Shown here piece after piece: positions 45,836-58,894 of a stretch of DNA of 64,000 bases (the stretch's first letter is position 1; each line of letters starts with the position of its first letter). The notes under the pieces are model-generated. The model ran no database searches. It worked only from the letters and a program-made list of their open reading frames with translations, and was not told where the DNA came from. Position numbers and translations under genes: made by a program. This DNA is from Rhytidiadelphus loreus. Taxonomy: Eukaryota > Streptophyta > Bryopsida > Hypnales > Hylocomiaceae. The stretch lies in NCBI GenBank assembly GCA_947034895.1, contig OX344764.1:3906001-3970000 (forward strand), written 5' to 3'.

Positions 45836-47890
45836 GTGCCCGGCCCGGTGTTTAAGGGTTAAAAGGGAAAATCTTAGCTTACCCCATGATGTTTCACTAT
45901 TTTGCAATGGATGTACTCCTTTTTACAGATTAAGGGTTAAATTTGACTGCACGGTTGTAGGCTTCTCTATTATTCTATTCTACACTTGTCAAGCTCCCAT
46001 AAGCCAGTGGGAGCATATTCTTCAATTGCTTGCTCCATCAAAATTGTCACGGGTTTGGTTCTTATTGATTTCTGTCTCATTCATCATGAGAAAACCCACG
46101 CCTCCCACGAACAATAAATGTGTCTCATTCTCATTCATGTTCTGCGTCATGTTCTTTTGCATGAACTATAAAACTAACCTGCGTGCACTCTCGTGTAAGT
46201 TGGCTACCGGTATCAACTGTTGACAAAGATAGCGACAAGCATGCAAAGTAAAATAAAAGGCTCGGCTTGGCTTGGCTTTGCACACGTGAAGAAGATGGTA
46301 CAACAACTGTATGTATGTTACTGATTTTAACCTTCAAAGGATGGACCCATGATCACTGATTTCAAGCCTCAGATTTTTATCATTTTGCAACTAGATATGA
46401 ATGAAAAAATATATATTTATTTTTCAAAGATGGAACTACGTCTTCTATACTTCATGACTACATGAATTTTTGAAGAAAAACGTCTTCTATACTTCATGAA
46501 TTTTTTTAGATTTTTTTGTGAAAAATTGTGTTTTTTTGAGAATTTTTGAAGAAAAACTGAAGAAAAATCATATCAAATAGAAAAATATTTTAAAAAATCT
46601 GAAAATTTTCACCATGTGTGTATATTACGGTGAGAAACATCATTAGTGTAGACTCAATTTCTGTATCATTCTATAATTAGAAAATAATAGACATTGCAAA
46701 TACATCCAAAGTTCAAATTGCAATAAAATACTCAATATTAGGAATTTTTTTCAAAATTCAAATTGGAGTAGAAACTAGAGTAGATGACCTTCATTTTGTT
46801 AGTTGGTCTCTAACTCAAAAAATATCATTTGTGTGGAGAAATTTCAGATTTAGAGCAAGGAGCAACAACTTCCCAAAATACACTGAAATAGCATATTTTG
46901 TCATCCCTTTCTTTTGCTAACTTCCCATTTATTTGAAGACAAACACTAAGAAGACTACAAAATTAATTGAAGATTCTTCATAACCCACTATGGAAGGTCA
47001 ACAAAAAGAAAGTGGATGAAAAAATGCTTCCAATGTCTGTGTACATCGGGAAAAAAACGAGGATTGCAACAATATTGCAACAATACAGACTGGATTACTT
47101 AACAGTCTAATATTGTTGCAAACTACAACAATATTGCTTACAATTAAAAATTACAATATTGATGCGATTTTGTAGCGGTATTACAATTTGGTTAAAAATA
47201 AGATACTTTCAATAATAATATTTATATTATATTCAAGTTATAGACTGATCTGTTGCAATCCACATTCCACATTTGTAGTTGTATTGCTAGTAATATTTCT
47301 CAGTATTGCAACAATACTGCATCAGATCTAAATATACTTGAAATCTACATTTCGATAGTCCCAAATGTCTTGCAATTGTAGATTGAAAATATCTTCATAT
47401 GTACAAAAGGCTTGAATTTGTCCATTTTGAAATGTCTTCGGGTAGTACATTGCAAGTAGTTGTAAATGTACCAAAATATTACATGTATTTAAAGCTGAAT
47501 TTTTTTTAATAGGTCCACATGTACATATGGACTAGATTTCATTATTTTAAAATGTATCATGGTAGTACATCTAGCAAGTATTGCTAGATGTGCAAATCAA
47601 TTACACCCTACAACACTATGTAATGTTCCTCTAGCATATATTTCTACTCTAAATCCTAATACCTTCACCAATTTCCACTTCCACTTGTTCAAAGATTAAC
47701 AAAACCAAAGCTCTTTTGCTTCTCCACAACTAAATCCAAAAGACATAGATTTTCTGCCAACAAACCACCAAAACATATCAAAATTCAAAATTTTGACATA
47801 CTTGTAACATACTTGTTTCAAGAGACAATGAACATCAATGACTTAAACTCTCAATTATTCTCCAGATAAGAATCCAAAGTTCAGGTTTCA
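45836..47890. other. AT-rich intergenic DNA
   Basis: No gene is supported. About 47,060-47,330 is rich in TTGCAACAATATTG-like words, a composition shared with 50,220-50,780. Confidence 0.4.
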
Positions 47891-47894
47891 AGAA

Positions 47895-48310
47895 ATAAGT
47901 GTACCAACCCTGGAATGCAAAATTTCAGGGCCAAAATTTTACCTGGGACATCAACTGTGAAGGCACCGCTAATTGCACAGATCTCCGATGACTTCCACAA
48001 TTTCACCAACTTGAACGTCCATGAGTTCGACAATGGCTCGTACAACTGCGTCAAGAATGCGAGAATATATTCTCATACAAACTATTCATTAACTGCGTGA
48101 AAGACTCCTTGCCTAGGTTGCGTGCCTTCAACAAAGAAGATCCTTCTTGCAAATTGAAAGTCACCTCAAACCCTAGAATCCACAACAAAAAACCATCAAG
48201 CACACAGAAAACCCCAATGAACAAAAGCTTACTAGCAAACAACAAAATGAGTCAAGCTCCCATTGCAACGCCATCCCACCTACTGATTGCATTTACAGGG
48301 AAGCTAAACT
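47895..48310. other. GC-richer island of unclear origin
   Basis: The stretch is noticeably less AT-rich than its surroundings. On the minus strand 47,955-48,065 reads, without a stop, residues such as SRILDAVVRAIVELMDVQ then VGEIVEVIGDLCN. Another frame on the same strand is open through 48,245-48,054. A change of frame is needed to join them. It could be a fragment of a gene captured or left behind, or chance; no family is recognised. Confidence 0.25.
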
Positions 48311-49053
48311 CCTTGAAACAATTTTCAGTAAATTTTTATACAAAGAGAAATGGATTTGACATCTAACCCAAGTTGTTTCATATTTTTTGAACCTTTGAAG
48401 AATTAGTTACATATTTCTGAAGTTGCCATTTCTATTGGGCGACTCACTATAAATGAAATTTTTATTTTTAAAATTTAAATTGTAACACAACATGTGCTAA
48501 AGGAGTGGCTTTAACCACTACAAGACTAAGGCCTTTTTTCACCAAAAAACACTCAAAATTGTCATTTCTATTGCAAAAAATTTGAAAATTTTCATATCTA
48601 ACTATAAGATCTTACACTAAGCTAGTATGAGAAGACGTGGAATAAATTTCAGAAATTTTGACCACATATTGCAAGATATCTATGTTTAAAGTAAAAATAA
48701 AATAAAATAAAATTGCACATTGTAGGGCTAAATTATTTGACTTTGAAACCTTCTTAACTAAATTTTTTGGCACCACCAAGTTTTGAGGTTTAAATATTCA
48801 TGGTAGGGATTTGAGTTGAGAGTCTAGGAAATAAAATAAAATCTCAAAAAATCTTAATTTTTATTCTTAAGCAAAAAACAAAAAACAAAAATTGTCTAAA
48901 GGTATAGATTGAAGATTGTCCTTTTTGCTTTAATAACAAATATAATTTATTTTGAGATTTAAACCAAATGAAAATTTAAGGCTATGAAAGTTGATCAATT
49001 TCTTTTACTTGATAGTTTTTTCCAAACAATTACAAAATTCTCATCAATGTGCA
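48311..49053. other. AT-rich DNA, probable inverted subfamily A remnant
   Basis: About 48,520-49,050 looks like a decayed reverse copy of the subfamily A TTAA element. The TTTAACCACTA...AAGGCC start and the CACTCAAAATTGTCATTT block mirror the right end of 2,078-2,666. Its far end is not resolved. Confidence 0.4.
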
Positions 49054-49978
49054 ATTAAACCATAAAGCCTTGAACAACATATGCTGGCAACATAGCAATG
49101 TTGGGCATTTCACTACAAATGGAATTTTTTTTTTTGGTTGAAATTTTCACACATCATGCATTCAAAGAGAAGCTTTAAGGCCCAACAACTTTCATTACTT
49201 TTGACTACATGGTTAAAAAGTTATTGTATGATATGTATTTTTTTCCCTTTGGTGGATAGTTTGGGCTAATTAAAAAACCCATTTTTTTTCGATTAAAAAA
49301 ATAAAGTGGTATTTAGATTTATATATAAGTGAAAATCTTTGAATCAATCCTTTTTTATCAATGAGTCCAAAGTGATGAGCAATTTTAGTTTGCAGGCAAT
49401 TATGGATTCTTTGCTTCAAAATAAACTTTGAACTCCTTTATTTAACTCAAATTTCAATATTAGTATGTTTTAAAGAAAATAAAACCATAGGATATAGATT
49501 GTTTGTTACAACATTAAAACCATTGAAATTGGCATTTTTTCATTCAATAACTAAATTCTTAACAAATTAATATTGTGAATCATTCTCTACTTCTATCTAC
49601 TTACTATATTTTTCCAATATATTGTACAATTCCAAATGATCTAAAATTTTCAAGCATATAGCCAACTTGCCTTCAAGAATGCCTTGCACTACCAATATGG
49701 AATACAAATGAGACCTTGTGAAGTGCAGTTGCCCTATTTTTATAGTGAAGAAGAAAATGACTTTTTGTCAATTTAAATGTGAATATGTTGCAATCCACAC
49801 GGTGGAAATTTCTGAATCTTTTTCCCCATCTTCTCAAACCAGATTACTACAAGATCTTGTACAAGTCCCCCATCAAATTTTAAATTGTTTTTTTCTCTAA
49901 AATGTGGGACTTGTACAAGATATGAAAGTGTTGGAATGTTTTTGATGAAAACATAGTAAAAAACCTTTAGAGGTTAAA
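49054..49978. mobile_element. TTAA-flanked element, subfamily B copy 2 (decayed)
   Basis: Starts TTAAACCATAAAGCCTTG and ends CCTTTAGAGGTTAA, both one or a few changes from the family ends. The interior follows the order of copy 1 (31,852-32,685): GGCAACATAGCAATG, CACTACAAATGGAATTTTTT, CTACATGGTTAAAAAGTT, GACCTTGTGAAGTGCAGTTG. It is non-coding. Confidence 0.6.
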
Positions 49979-51333
49979 TATAGATACTAAATTTTTTAAA
50001 TTTTTATTTAGCACATTAAATGTCATTGATATGTGAGTCTAATAAAATAATTTGGCAAGCCAAGTAAAAATATCAATCTCTTTTTCAACCATAACAAATT
50101 AAAAGATTTGAAGTTCAAAGTACATAATTGAAATTAGTCTTTAGGGATGAAACTTTGAATATTGGTGTTTAAAAAGAAGTATGAGGTACATGAAAAATTA
50201 TGAATTTTGTCTATTTGAACATTTGGTTTTGAAGCAATATAATAGCAATTCTAAAACAATTCAATGACAATACAATAGTGAATTTGAAATTTAAATCGTT
50301 ACAATACAATTTCTAGTTTGATTCTAATCAAAATACTAATAATGAAAGTGCATTGCTTGCAAGCCAATTTTTATACTAAAACAATTCTACAACAATATAA
50401 CCATGTGTAACAACAAAAGAAATAGCAATAGTACTACAACAGACTTGAATCATTCAAAAATTGTTGCAATATTGAAACAATAATGCTTGTACATTGTCTC
50501 AATTGCAATTCGAAACTAAAAGAAATAAAAAATAATAATAAGTAAAAAATGAAACAATATTGAAAAAATGAAACCTAGTTTTAGTATTGCAACAGGTTTG
50601 CTAACATAAATTGCTATTTTCGATACAACTTTAATATTTTTGCAAGACATTTCCAAAAGCAGTATTGCAACAAAAGATAATGTGTCAATACTGAAATCTA
50701 GTTGAAACAATCCTGCTTTTGTACTGCAAACAAATGCAATTGCCACCACACTGTTGCAATACTGCTGCAAATGTTTTCATTTTCCTGATGTAGACCACAA
50801 CATTGTCATCCAGAAGCCAGAAAATGGCTCTGGCGGCCTTACTGGGTTAAGGACTGAAAGTAGAGCTTTAATCTAAGTTGCAGAAAGACTTACGTGTGCG
50901 TAGGAAGCTTACCGGCATAGGAAATGAATCTTCAGGGGAGGTTCACATTGGACTCCGCTTCGGAAAAGTCGTTGGACAATCTCAGCTTCAAGAATGAGAA
51001 GATTGATAAAGTAAAGTAAGTCAAAAGATAAAATAGATTTCTCCAAGTGATTGATCTTTACAATGAGTAAGGATTACAATGGTATATCTACGCTGTTTCG
51101 CCAATCTTCGAGAGGAAGAGATTCTTTTCTTACGTCTCATCTTCCTGGTAGACTTCGCCGGTACAAGAATCGCTCTTCAAAATCGTTGAGCCCAAGCAGC
51201 AGAAACCCATTAGAGCATGGGAGAATGCAAATATCCTCCAGTGTCAGTTATGTCTGACAGAGAACAGTGCCAAATCCCGGAAAGGCATTGAATAAAGTAA
51301 CTGCAATGCAAAACTTCTCTAGTGTCTGAAAAT
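49979..51333. other. Intergenic DNA downstream of the GT14 gene
   Basis: From 50,220 to 50,780 the DNA is rich in TTGCAATA/CAATATTG words. From about 50,800 the base composition becomes balanced, so 50,800-51,333 probably holds the GT14 3' UTR (minus strand). No other gene is seen. Confidence 0.4.
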
Positions 51334-54300
51334 TCAAGACCATGTTGCGGCCTTCTCATAGCTGGAAACTCGGTCCAAGAGGCGGAACCCAGCAGCTCGG
51401 GTAAATTTTCTCGCAAACAGGAAGCAAGGCCTCGCCTCGCCCCCCGCTTTGCACCATTCTGTTCGTGCCTCGGTTTCATAACGGATGCTGCGTAAATCCT
51501 GCAGGCATCACAAGACCGTGGTTACAATTGATGAACTTCTATAAATTGAATCTCAAACATTATATCCATGAGATGATATATTGTAATGGTGAAGAGGAAA
51601 TGTAACTCAGGTTTAAAAAGTGAGTTACATACCTGAATCTTCTTTATAGCCTCGAGAGTAGCATCTGCAAAAGCGTAGGTGACAGGATGCCATCCTTCTC
51701 GACCTTGGTCTTTTGCTTGATTCTCCCACCGGCTGTAAGTCAATGTCCGCCGCTCTGTTTCATCTTCCAAATCCTTCATCTAGACCCCACAAGTCCATCT
51801 TTGATTAAAAACGGCTCTGATTAATCAAAAAAAATGTTGAATACTTCATTAAGAACGGGTAGTGACACCGTAAAATGTAACAGCTTCGGTTGTAGAAAAT
51901 GGATATTCATTAGCAAGATTCCCAAAGCAGCTAGTGATAACTCCTGAAAAGTAGTAAGTTCGCTGATAAACGTCTCTTACCAACAAAATCGGAGAAAATA
52001 TAAAAGCAAATACACGGAGCCAAATTAGCTTCGTAAGAAACCTCAAAGCTACTCCATTGGAAGAGAACATACGTACCGCGAACAGAGTCTGAATGTAATG
52101 CTCATCAGGTATACAATTGTGAGGCTTTGTTGACGCGTTATTCTGTCACACACAGCATAATAATCAGCAAAAAACATGCAAGAATGGGAATGACTTCTCT
52201 GTCCAAAAAAAGATTGAGTTCATCTGCTCAGCGGCGAGGACTGGGAATTGGCTCTAACCAAAGGATCATCCGCCCAATTGTCCGGTAAAACCACCTTCTG
52301 CATTCAGCCACCCGTTTAACCACATTTAATTCAAAACCAGTTTTGCTTAGCAAAAAACTTTACTCACTGATAGACAAAGCATAAGATTTGGGCTTTAAAA
52401 AACACAGGCATCAATAGCTTGACTACTTCACCGCGTGCAAGTAAGTGATTCAACAACTGCCATCGCTCTCTACATATAACAAGCAAGACAAAATGGCAGG
52501 TTGTTGTCCTTACAAATGCAACGGTGGTTAAATAACCAAAAACCAAGGCATCCAAATTGGAAATAAAGGTCAGGCTTAATGCTAAGGAAGTAAATAAAAA
52601 GATCACAACCAGTAAAAACAGGAATACAAGAGCGTAGAGGACCAAACCTGGCAATTGTCAACAAAAACTGGCAACACTGTAGTGTCTGCTACAACAGCTT
52701 CTGCATGTTTTCGTGTCAAGACAAACCACTGCACACAGCACCATTTTCGTACTCGATAAGATACACAAACTTAGTGCTAAAAGTTGAAATTTATGTGAGA
52801 TAACTACTCAGAAAGATGTCTGCAGGGCTACCTAACTAGGAGTGATGCTGTCATGATTAATCTAAGATGTAATTCAGGTAATTGAAAAGCGGAACAAAAT
52901 TTCAGATTGCTCAATATGTTCCCGTCAGTCCAATACATTTTCAAAGATTCTCAACCACGTCTACACCGGCAGATCCTTCTCAAAGAATTAACACCTTCAA
53001 ATTAATTTAGCTACCTTCCTATCAATTGCGTACGTGTACGTTTCTCAGGTTGTGACTCATTCCAATTGTGTGGTGATGAAAATTACAGAAATAAATAAAT
53101 AGACATTTTACAGTACATATTAAGCTGTTGTTAAAAACTTTAGTCAAGTTGTTAACCCCCTAACTATGGAAGCCATGATAATTGGAAGCAGGATAAATAG
53201 ATTATGAGGGTAAGGTATAACTCTAATGAAGGCTTCTATCACCTGGGATCCTTTTCGCCAATAATCGCGCGGGATAACTGATTCCATTTTGATGTTGTAC
53301 TGCTCATCGCCATAATCAACAAAACTGTTTCCCAGCCCAGTGAAAATTATATTAGGCCTCGTATAGAATATGAAAGAATGCAGGAGAAAGATAGAGTCTA
53401 ATCCAAGGAACAAGATTGATCAGAGAATGGACATTACAAATGAGATTGACAAAAAAACATCGTATTACCTGTCCACAAAGCTCTTTTGAGAGGATATTAC
53501 ATAATTGTAGACGTAGTCAAAATTGTAAAGAGGTATACAGCTGCACCAGAAAAGTAAACACTGCTATTAGTCATCCCTGAAAACGAAAACATTCGAACTA
53601 GTGCAAGCACTCCCAATGTTGCTGAGACGTTGAGACCTTGGCTGAAAGTAAGAACAGTCAAATCAACAGAGAGCACCCGTCATCAAACTTTTGGACAAAG
53701 CCCACACAGCAATTTAATATCCCCGCCCCCCCCGCCCCGCCCCCCATTATTTTGCAGCATGCCAATGAAAAAGGTTATGTATTATCTAAGAAAGACTTTG
53801 CCTAAACTTCATACATGTATCTAGTGACGGTAATCACAACCTACCTGTCAGAAAGAAGGAAGAAGCGCTCATTTAAAGGATCCTTCAAAGCTTCAATTAA
53901 TAAGAGCCGTTCTGCCTGAATCATGCTCGCCTCTCCCCAAACTACCTGAAAATACCGTGTTTGTGAGTCTCACGCAGGCGCAACTTCTGTAGAGGAATTC
54001 TAATGGCACACAGAAATCTGAACTGTCGACGACTGAACAGATGACATGAGCAAATAAAACTTTAATAAGAGCAAGTGGTGATCATTGCCCAGCTCAACAT
54101 GCAAATCCGATTCTAATAACTTTTTATAACTGTCTGTCCATCAAGAAAATATCATTGGCAGATGACATTTCATGAACCTTACCTGGATAGAGTTCTTTAG
54201 TTGACGATTGACAAAAAACTGGCACTTCGTGTTCTTCTTGGTGTAAGAATACCCATGTCTTGCGTGAATGTATATATTAAATTCATGACCTCCCGATCCC

Positions 54301-54774
54301 TGCGATTTCCAATAAGCGATGGTTATCATTTTATGCCCAAAAGGCTAGTGCTCTGACTATATAATCTTTCTTGTTTAGTTCGTGGCATGAAGCGAAACCT
54401 CCAGTCTATAGCCCTAAAAACACAAAAATGGACATACAACTTATAAGCAACCACTCTACAAACTTTTGAAATTTAGCAACTGATTACCTAATAATCAACT
54501 TGGTCAACAGGTTCTTTTCTTTGAACAGTTTCCTTAAAAGCAATACCTCAAAGAAATGCTGCCAAAGAATGTCCAAAGGCATGACATGCCGGGCTAGGAA
54601 CATAAATGCCAGCTTTGGTTTCAAAGGGTCCCTAGTTTGCGGGGGCTTCACTTCGTCTTTTAGTGCAGAATCTTGCAGCATCACCAGCGCAACAATAACG
54701 AGAGATAAACCTAATAGCATGTACCCTCCGAGTCTCCATCTCCAACGCGAGTAACCATATACCCTCTTCTTCAT
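51334..54774 (-). CDS. GT14 family glycosyltransferase (DUF266, BC10-like)
   Basis: Predicted 352-aa type II membrane glycosyltransferase, probably Golgi. Exons (minus): 54774-54547, 54299-54183, 53945-53845, 53540-53469, 53324-53243, 52728-52648, 52142-52077, 51779-51633, 51498-51334; all GT-AG, phases consistent. A short basic N-terminus precedes one membrane segment (residues about 15-33). The core follows the plant DUF266 order: KPKLAFMFLARHVMPLDILW, FNIYIHARHGYSY, VVWGEASMIQAERLLL, LLSDSCIPLYNF, SFVDSF, VIPRDYWRKGSQWFVLTRKH, NCIPDEHYIQTL, WHPVTYAF, RTEWC and PCFLFARKF. GT14 proteins resemble core-2/I beta-1,6-GlcNAc transferases; plant members affect cell-wall and arabinogalactan glycans, but the acceptor here is unknown. 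The start is an ATG directly before the basic anchor; the length is near or slightly short of the family norm. Intron 3 carries a run of G-tracts on the coding strand. Confidence 0.93.
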
Positions 54775-55614
54775 GTCTCCGACTGCCTGAGCTCAGAGTG
54801 TTGCCTAATTTGTCCCTGAACCCGTTAAAACGCCGTCATTAATTTTGCAGGAAGGTGCATCACACACGTCTCAATCAAGAACGTCATTTTCACTACCCCT
54901 GAGGAGTGCAGATCCCGGCACTAAATACTCAGTTTATTACTCAGGACGGCCATTTATTTGGGCGATACAGCCTGCAGAAGAACCACTGTGTGGCACTACC
55001 TCCAATATAGAGGAATATGAGTGGTTATCCTGTGGGCTGTATCCCCACCCCAAATACCTGCTACAGTACAAAGGAAAGGAACCAATCCAAATTACTTCAC
55101 TGCATTACTAGGTCTGAATCCAGGGATGATGAAGTGATAATTTGAAAAGGCTTAATAAAAAACAGTAATCTAATCGGACGCAAGGACTGAAATATATTCC
55201 AAAAATTAAATGTATCTACCGATCCCCAACACAAGCTTTCGGTCAATTGGATTGTGAGGTCCTCATGAAAATTAAAACCTTCAACCGACTCTTGCCCCAG
55301 AACGGCAAAGTACATTCAGATAATGGTCCTTTGATCCGCTACAAAATACAACGACACGCACTCTGACTCTTTACAAACTCAGCTCTCACGAACACAAGAT
55401 GCGCTTCGAGTGTAGCACCCTTCCAAACATTTCCAGGAATTCCAGCAGAAGAGGATTTCCACAAGGACGATGCACCACTCTCTCCCTCATAACGCAACTC
55501 TACGTCTCTAGTTGTCCAAGACAGATTCATCAAATGTAAAGAAAAGCTGGGAGACGCTTCCTCTGATTAAAATTCCAAGTCCGACTTCTTAATCACAAAT
55601 CCAACTCTCTCTTT
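54775..55614. other. 5' flank of the GT14 gene
   Basis: Likely promoter and 5' UTR on the minus strand. A minus-strand ATG frame at 55,342-55,530 (63 codons, starting MNLSWTTRDVELRYEG) has balanced composition and could be an upstream ORF or a small unrelated gene. Its function is not recognised. Confidence 0.35.
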
Positions 55615-56710
55615 GTTCCCTGAAACAGGAAACGAGAAACACAAATTGAAACTCTGACCTTAACAAGACGATTTCCAACGGAAAGCAGTCAAAACGCGCA
55701 TCCAAAACTATACCCATGGACGCAAGTAATCAAAATTAAAAACCTAATAATCCTATGCTGCTCCTATGTTTCTTCGATCGCTTTGGTCACGGCCCAGAGC
55801 GCCAGCATCCCCGAATTTAGACAAGAAAACGAGCAACAACTAGCAACAGCTGCCGAAGCGGGATGGAAACAAGCGGTGCATTGCCAATATACGACGAAAG
55901 AATAAATTTAAATGATTTCTTACGCCTGCTCAATAACTTTTTCGATCGCTGTACGGCCGCGGTACTGTTGCGCCAGTCTCCCTAACTTAGAAACGAGAAA
56001 CGTAAATTAAACTACGGCCTTAACAATTCAATTTCGATCAGCACGCTCGCATCCAAAGCTATATCAAAAAGCAAAAAATTAAAACTAAAAACCTAATTTT
56101 CTTAAGCCCTGCTTCTGTGTCTTCTTCGATCGCTTCGGTCGAGGCACGGTAGCCTGAGCCACCCCGAACTGATACAAGAAAACGAGCAAGAAATGCAAAA
56201 ACTCACTGGAGAAAACCGACGGATTGTAAAACATCCGACAGAAGACTAAATTTCAAACAAGATGCCTGTCTCTGCGTCTTCTTCGACCGCTTACATTTCA
56301 ATACCGTTGCGCCAACCTCTCGAATTCAAAAATCCAAGCAACACAAATTGAACAACGGCCAATTTCCAACAGAAATCCAGCAAAACACTCGCATCCAGAG
56401 CGGCATCCGCGAACGCAAAAAATCAAAATTACAAACCTACTACTCTTATCCCTGCTTCTGTCTCTTCTTCGATCGCTTGCTCACAATACCGTTACGCCAA
56501 CCTCCCGAATTTAAAACCGCGCAACACAAATTGAACTACGGACAATTTCGAACAGAAATCCAGCGAAACGCTCGCATCCTGAACGGCATCTATGAACGCA
56601 AAAATCAAAATTACAAACCTAATACTCTTTTGCCTGCATCTTCTGTGTGTTCTCCGATCCGTTTCGTCGCGGCACTGTTGCGCCAGCCGCCTCCCCGACT
56701 TTGAACAAGA
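55615..56710. repeat. Degenerate array of about five ~190-bp units upstream of GT14
   Basis: Units recur with shared landmarks in the same order: AACACAAATTGAA, CAATTTC.A.CAGAAA, CTCGCATCC, AATCAAAATTACAAACCTA, CTTCTTCGATCGCTT, and GTTGCGCCAGCC or close variants. The last two units (about 56,335-56,520 and 56,521-56,705) are the most alike. On the minus strand each unit contains a GTAGGTTTGTAAT-like donor-type stretch, so they could be repeated upstream exons (inference). Confidence 0.6.
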
Positions 56711-58894
56711 AACTAACGTAGCATCCTCCCCCAAAAAATTATTGGACGGATTTTTTCAACATCTGACAGCAAAAGTCTGAATTTGAAAAGATTTTGAAGC
56801 AGCGAACGGTCTTCCTTCCCCGAAGGAAGGGAGCTTGTGGTCTGTCAAAGGACTCGTGCTTTCGCCATCGCCAAGCTTGGCAATAAGCGCCAAAAACCCC
56901 TCTAGGGCTTTTGATTTTGTCCCAAAATGTAACCCTAGAGCTGATTCTCCTGACAGGATCTACGAAACTGGGTCTACCAACTGAAGCTCAAGTCTACTGT
57001 AGTTAAATCTTCAGGTCCAAGGTCCAAGGTCCAAGAGATCACCTAAAGGACGAAGTAAAAGACGAAGACTAAGGGCCGTTTTACACGTCAGAGCAAGCCA
57101 AGAGAATCAAAAAAATCCTAAGCACTCTCAATCGGTTATGTACGTTTCTATACTTTTTATAATGGGAAAAAAAAAATCCCAAGCACTCTCAATCGGTTAT
57201 ATACGTTTCTATGCTTTTTATAATGGAAAAAAAAAATCCTAAGCACTCTCAATTGGTTATCAGTACGTTTCTATGTTTTTTATAATAGAAATATTTGTAC
57301 TTTGCCCTTTGTAATGGAATTTCATTTCATTTGTTTCAAAATATTTATATAGTAATGGAAATACTCATATTTTATTTTATTTTAGAAGGTAAGGTTTGCA
57401 CTCTCAACTTTGGACTCTTGAAGTTGAAGGGAATTATAAACTAAATAACTAATAGAGTTATAGAGTGGTAAAGGTCCTTTTATTCATGATCATATTTGCA
57501 ACAACTAATAAAAATTGTGCAATGGAAGAATTCAGTATCTAAGGTAGGCACCCCCTAAGTGTCACTTTTGGACATTGTGAACAATTACTATTATTAGATT
57601 GGTCAAGATTTTTATATTTTCTTACTAGCAGATGCAAGGAGGTTATAACGCACCAATGAATGTGACATTTAGATATTTTTTTGCAAAAGTTATAGAGGGT
57701 TGAAGTTCTTTTTAGTAGAGGTTGTAAAATCATTTTTTCAATAAGGGTACATATTGACTTTTAAAATGTTCATGGAGTGATGGTGGTGGCTATAGACAAG
57801 TGGTGCTTGGAGGGGTACCCACCTTATAAGATGTGAAGTAGACAATACAAGGTTGTGCCTCCAAATGCATGTGTCCGTATTGAATGACAATTTGCCACAT
57901 TGTTGTTCATAATGATAGTAGAGGATAATTATAGTCCATAATGATAATGATGTTGTCCATAATGGCCACTTTTTAACTTAAATAATACTCTAAGATATGT
58001 TGTGCAATCATTGATTATAGAATGGATATATTCTTGACACGTGTTGCAATTTTTGGCAATGGAAACCATATAGAAGGAAGAAGGTTATCTTTGTTTAAAA
58101 GACTAACATAAATGAAGTGTTTGTTGGGAATGGCTCAACTATCTTAGCTTTGTAGAGCTAGATGTTGAATTCCATCTTTGATGCCTCTATTGGAAGTTTG
58201 ACCTTGCAAAGAAATAAAGCATGTTTCTTCCTATTAGAAATTTTGAAATCCCCATATGCCAAGAAGGTCATTTGAACCCCATCATAGCAGTAAACACCTT
58301 GTCAACACACAAGAAACCATATACACTTTGAGTAAGGAGGTCATAGCATGAGAAAAAGATACATTATAGAAAATATATAAGAATGACACATTCAAAAACC
58401 TTCACAAAGGTCCAAACTCTAATAAAATACACAATTTTTTCATAACCATTAGATCCATCCATTGCACAATTTATATTTGTTATTGCGTGCAAGATTTGTG
58501 TTCAACTACTTTCAAAGATGATCCATTTTACATTGTATAATTGATTTGTCTTTTGAAAAAAAATTCTACCATCTAAAAATACTTCCAAAAGATAAGCAAT
58601 GATTATACAAATTTTGAAAATCATTAGAGGTTAACTTTTTAGTTTTTGTTCCTAACTTGTACTTAATTCTACTTAATGAAATTCGAGTTTTTATTTTTAT
58701 TCTTTTTCTTTGTAAAATCTAAACACAAATTCTTCAATTCAAATATTTAAAAAATCAAAATCTATAATCCTAAATTTTTTAATTTAAGAGGATTCAAAGT
58801 TATATAAATAAGTATCGTAGGGTGTAGAAAAAACAATTTTTTCACTTTAAAGCTAATATTTTGCAATCTACAAGGGCAAATTTTATGTAGTTTA
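56711..58894. other. AT-rich intergenic DNA with a three-copy 61-bp repeat
   Basis: At 57,110-57,292 three tandem units of about 61 bp share AAGCACTCTCAATCGGTTAT and ACGTTTCTAT.CTTTTTATAA. Otherwise nothing recognisable is seen. Confidence 0.5.

Noticed and set aside
51210..51479. 89-codon minus-strand frame at the GT14 3' end
   Set aside because: It is a different frame of the last exon; the conserved RTEWC and FLFARKF residues are in the frame ending at 51,334.
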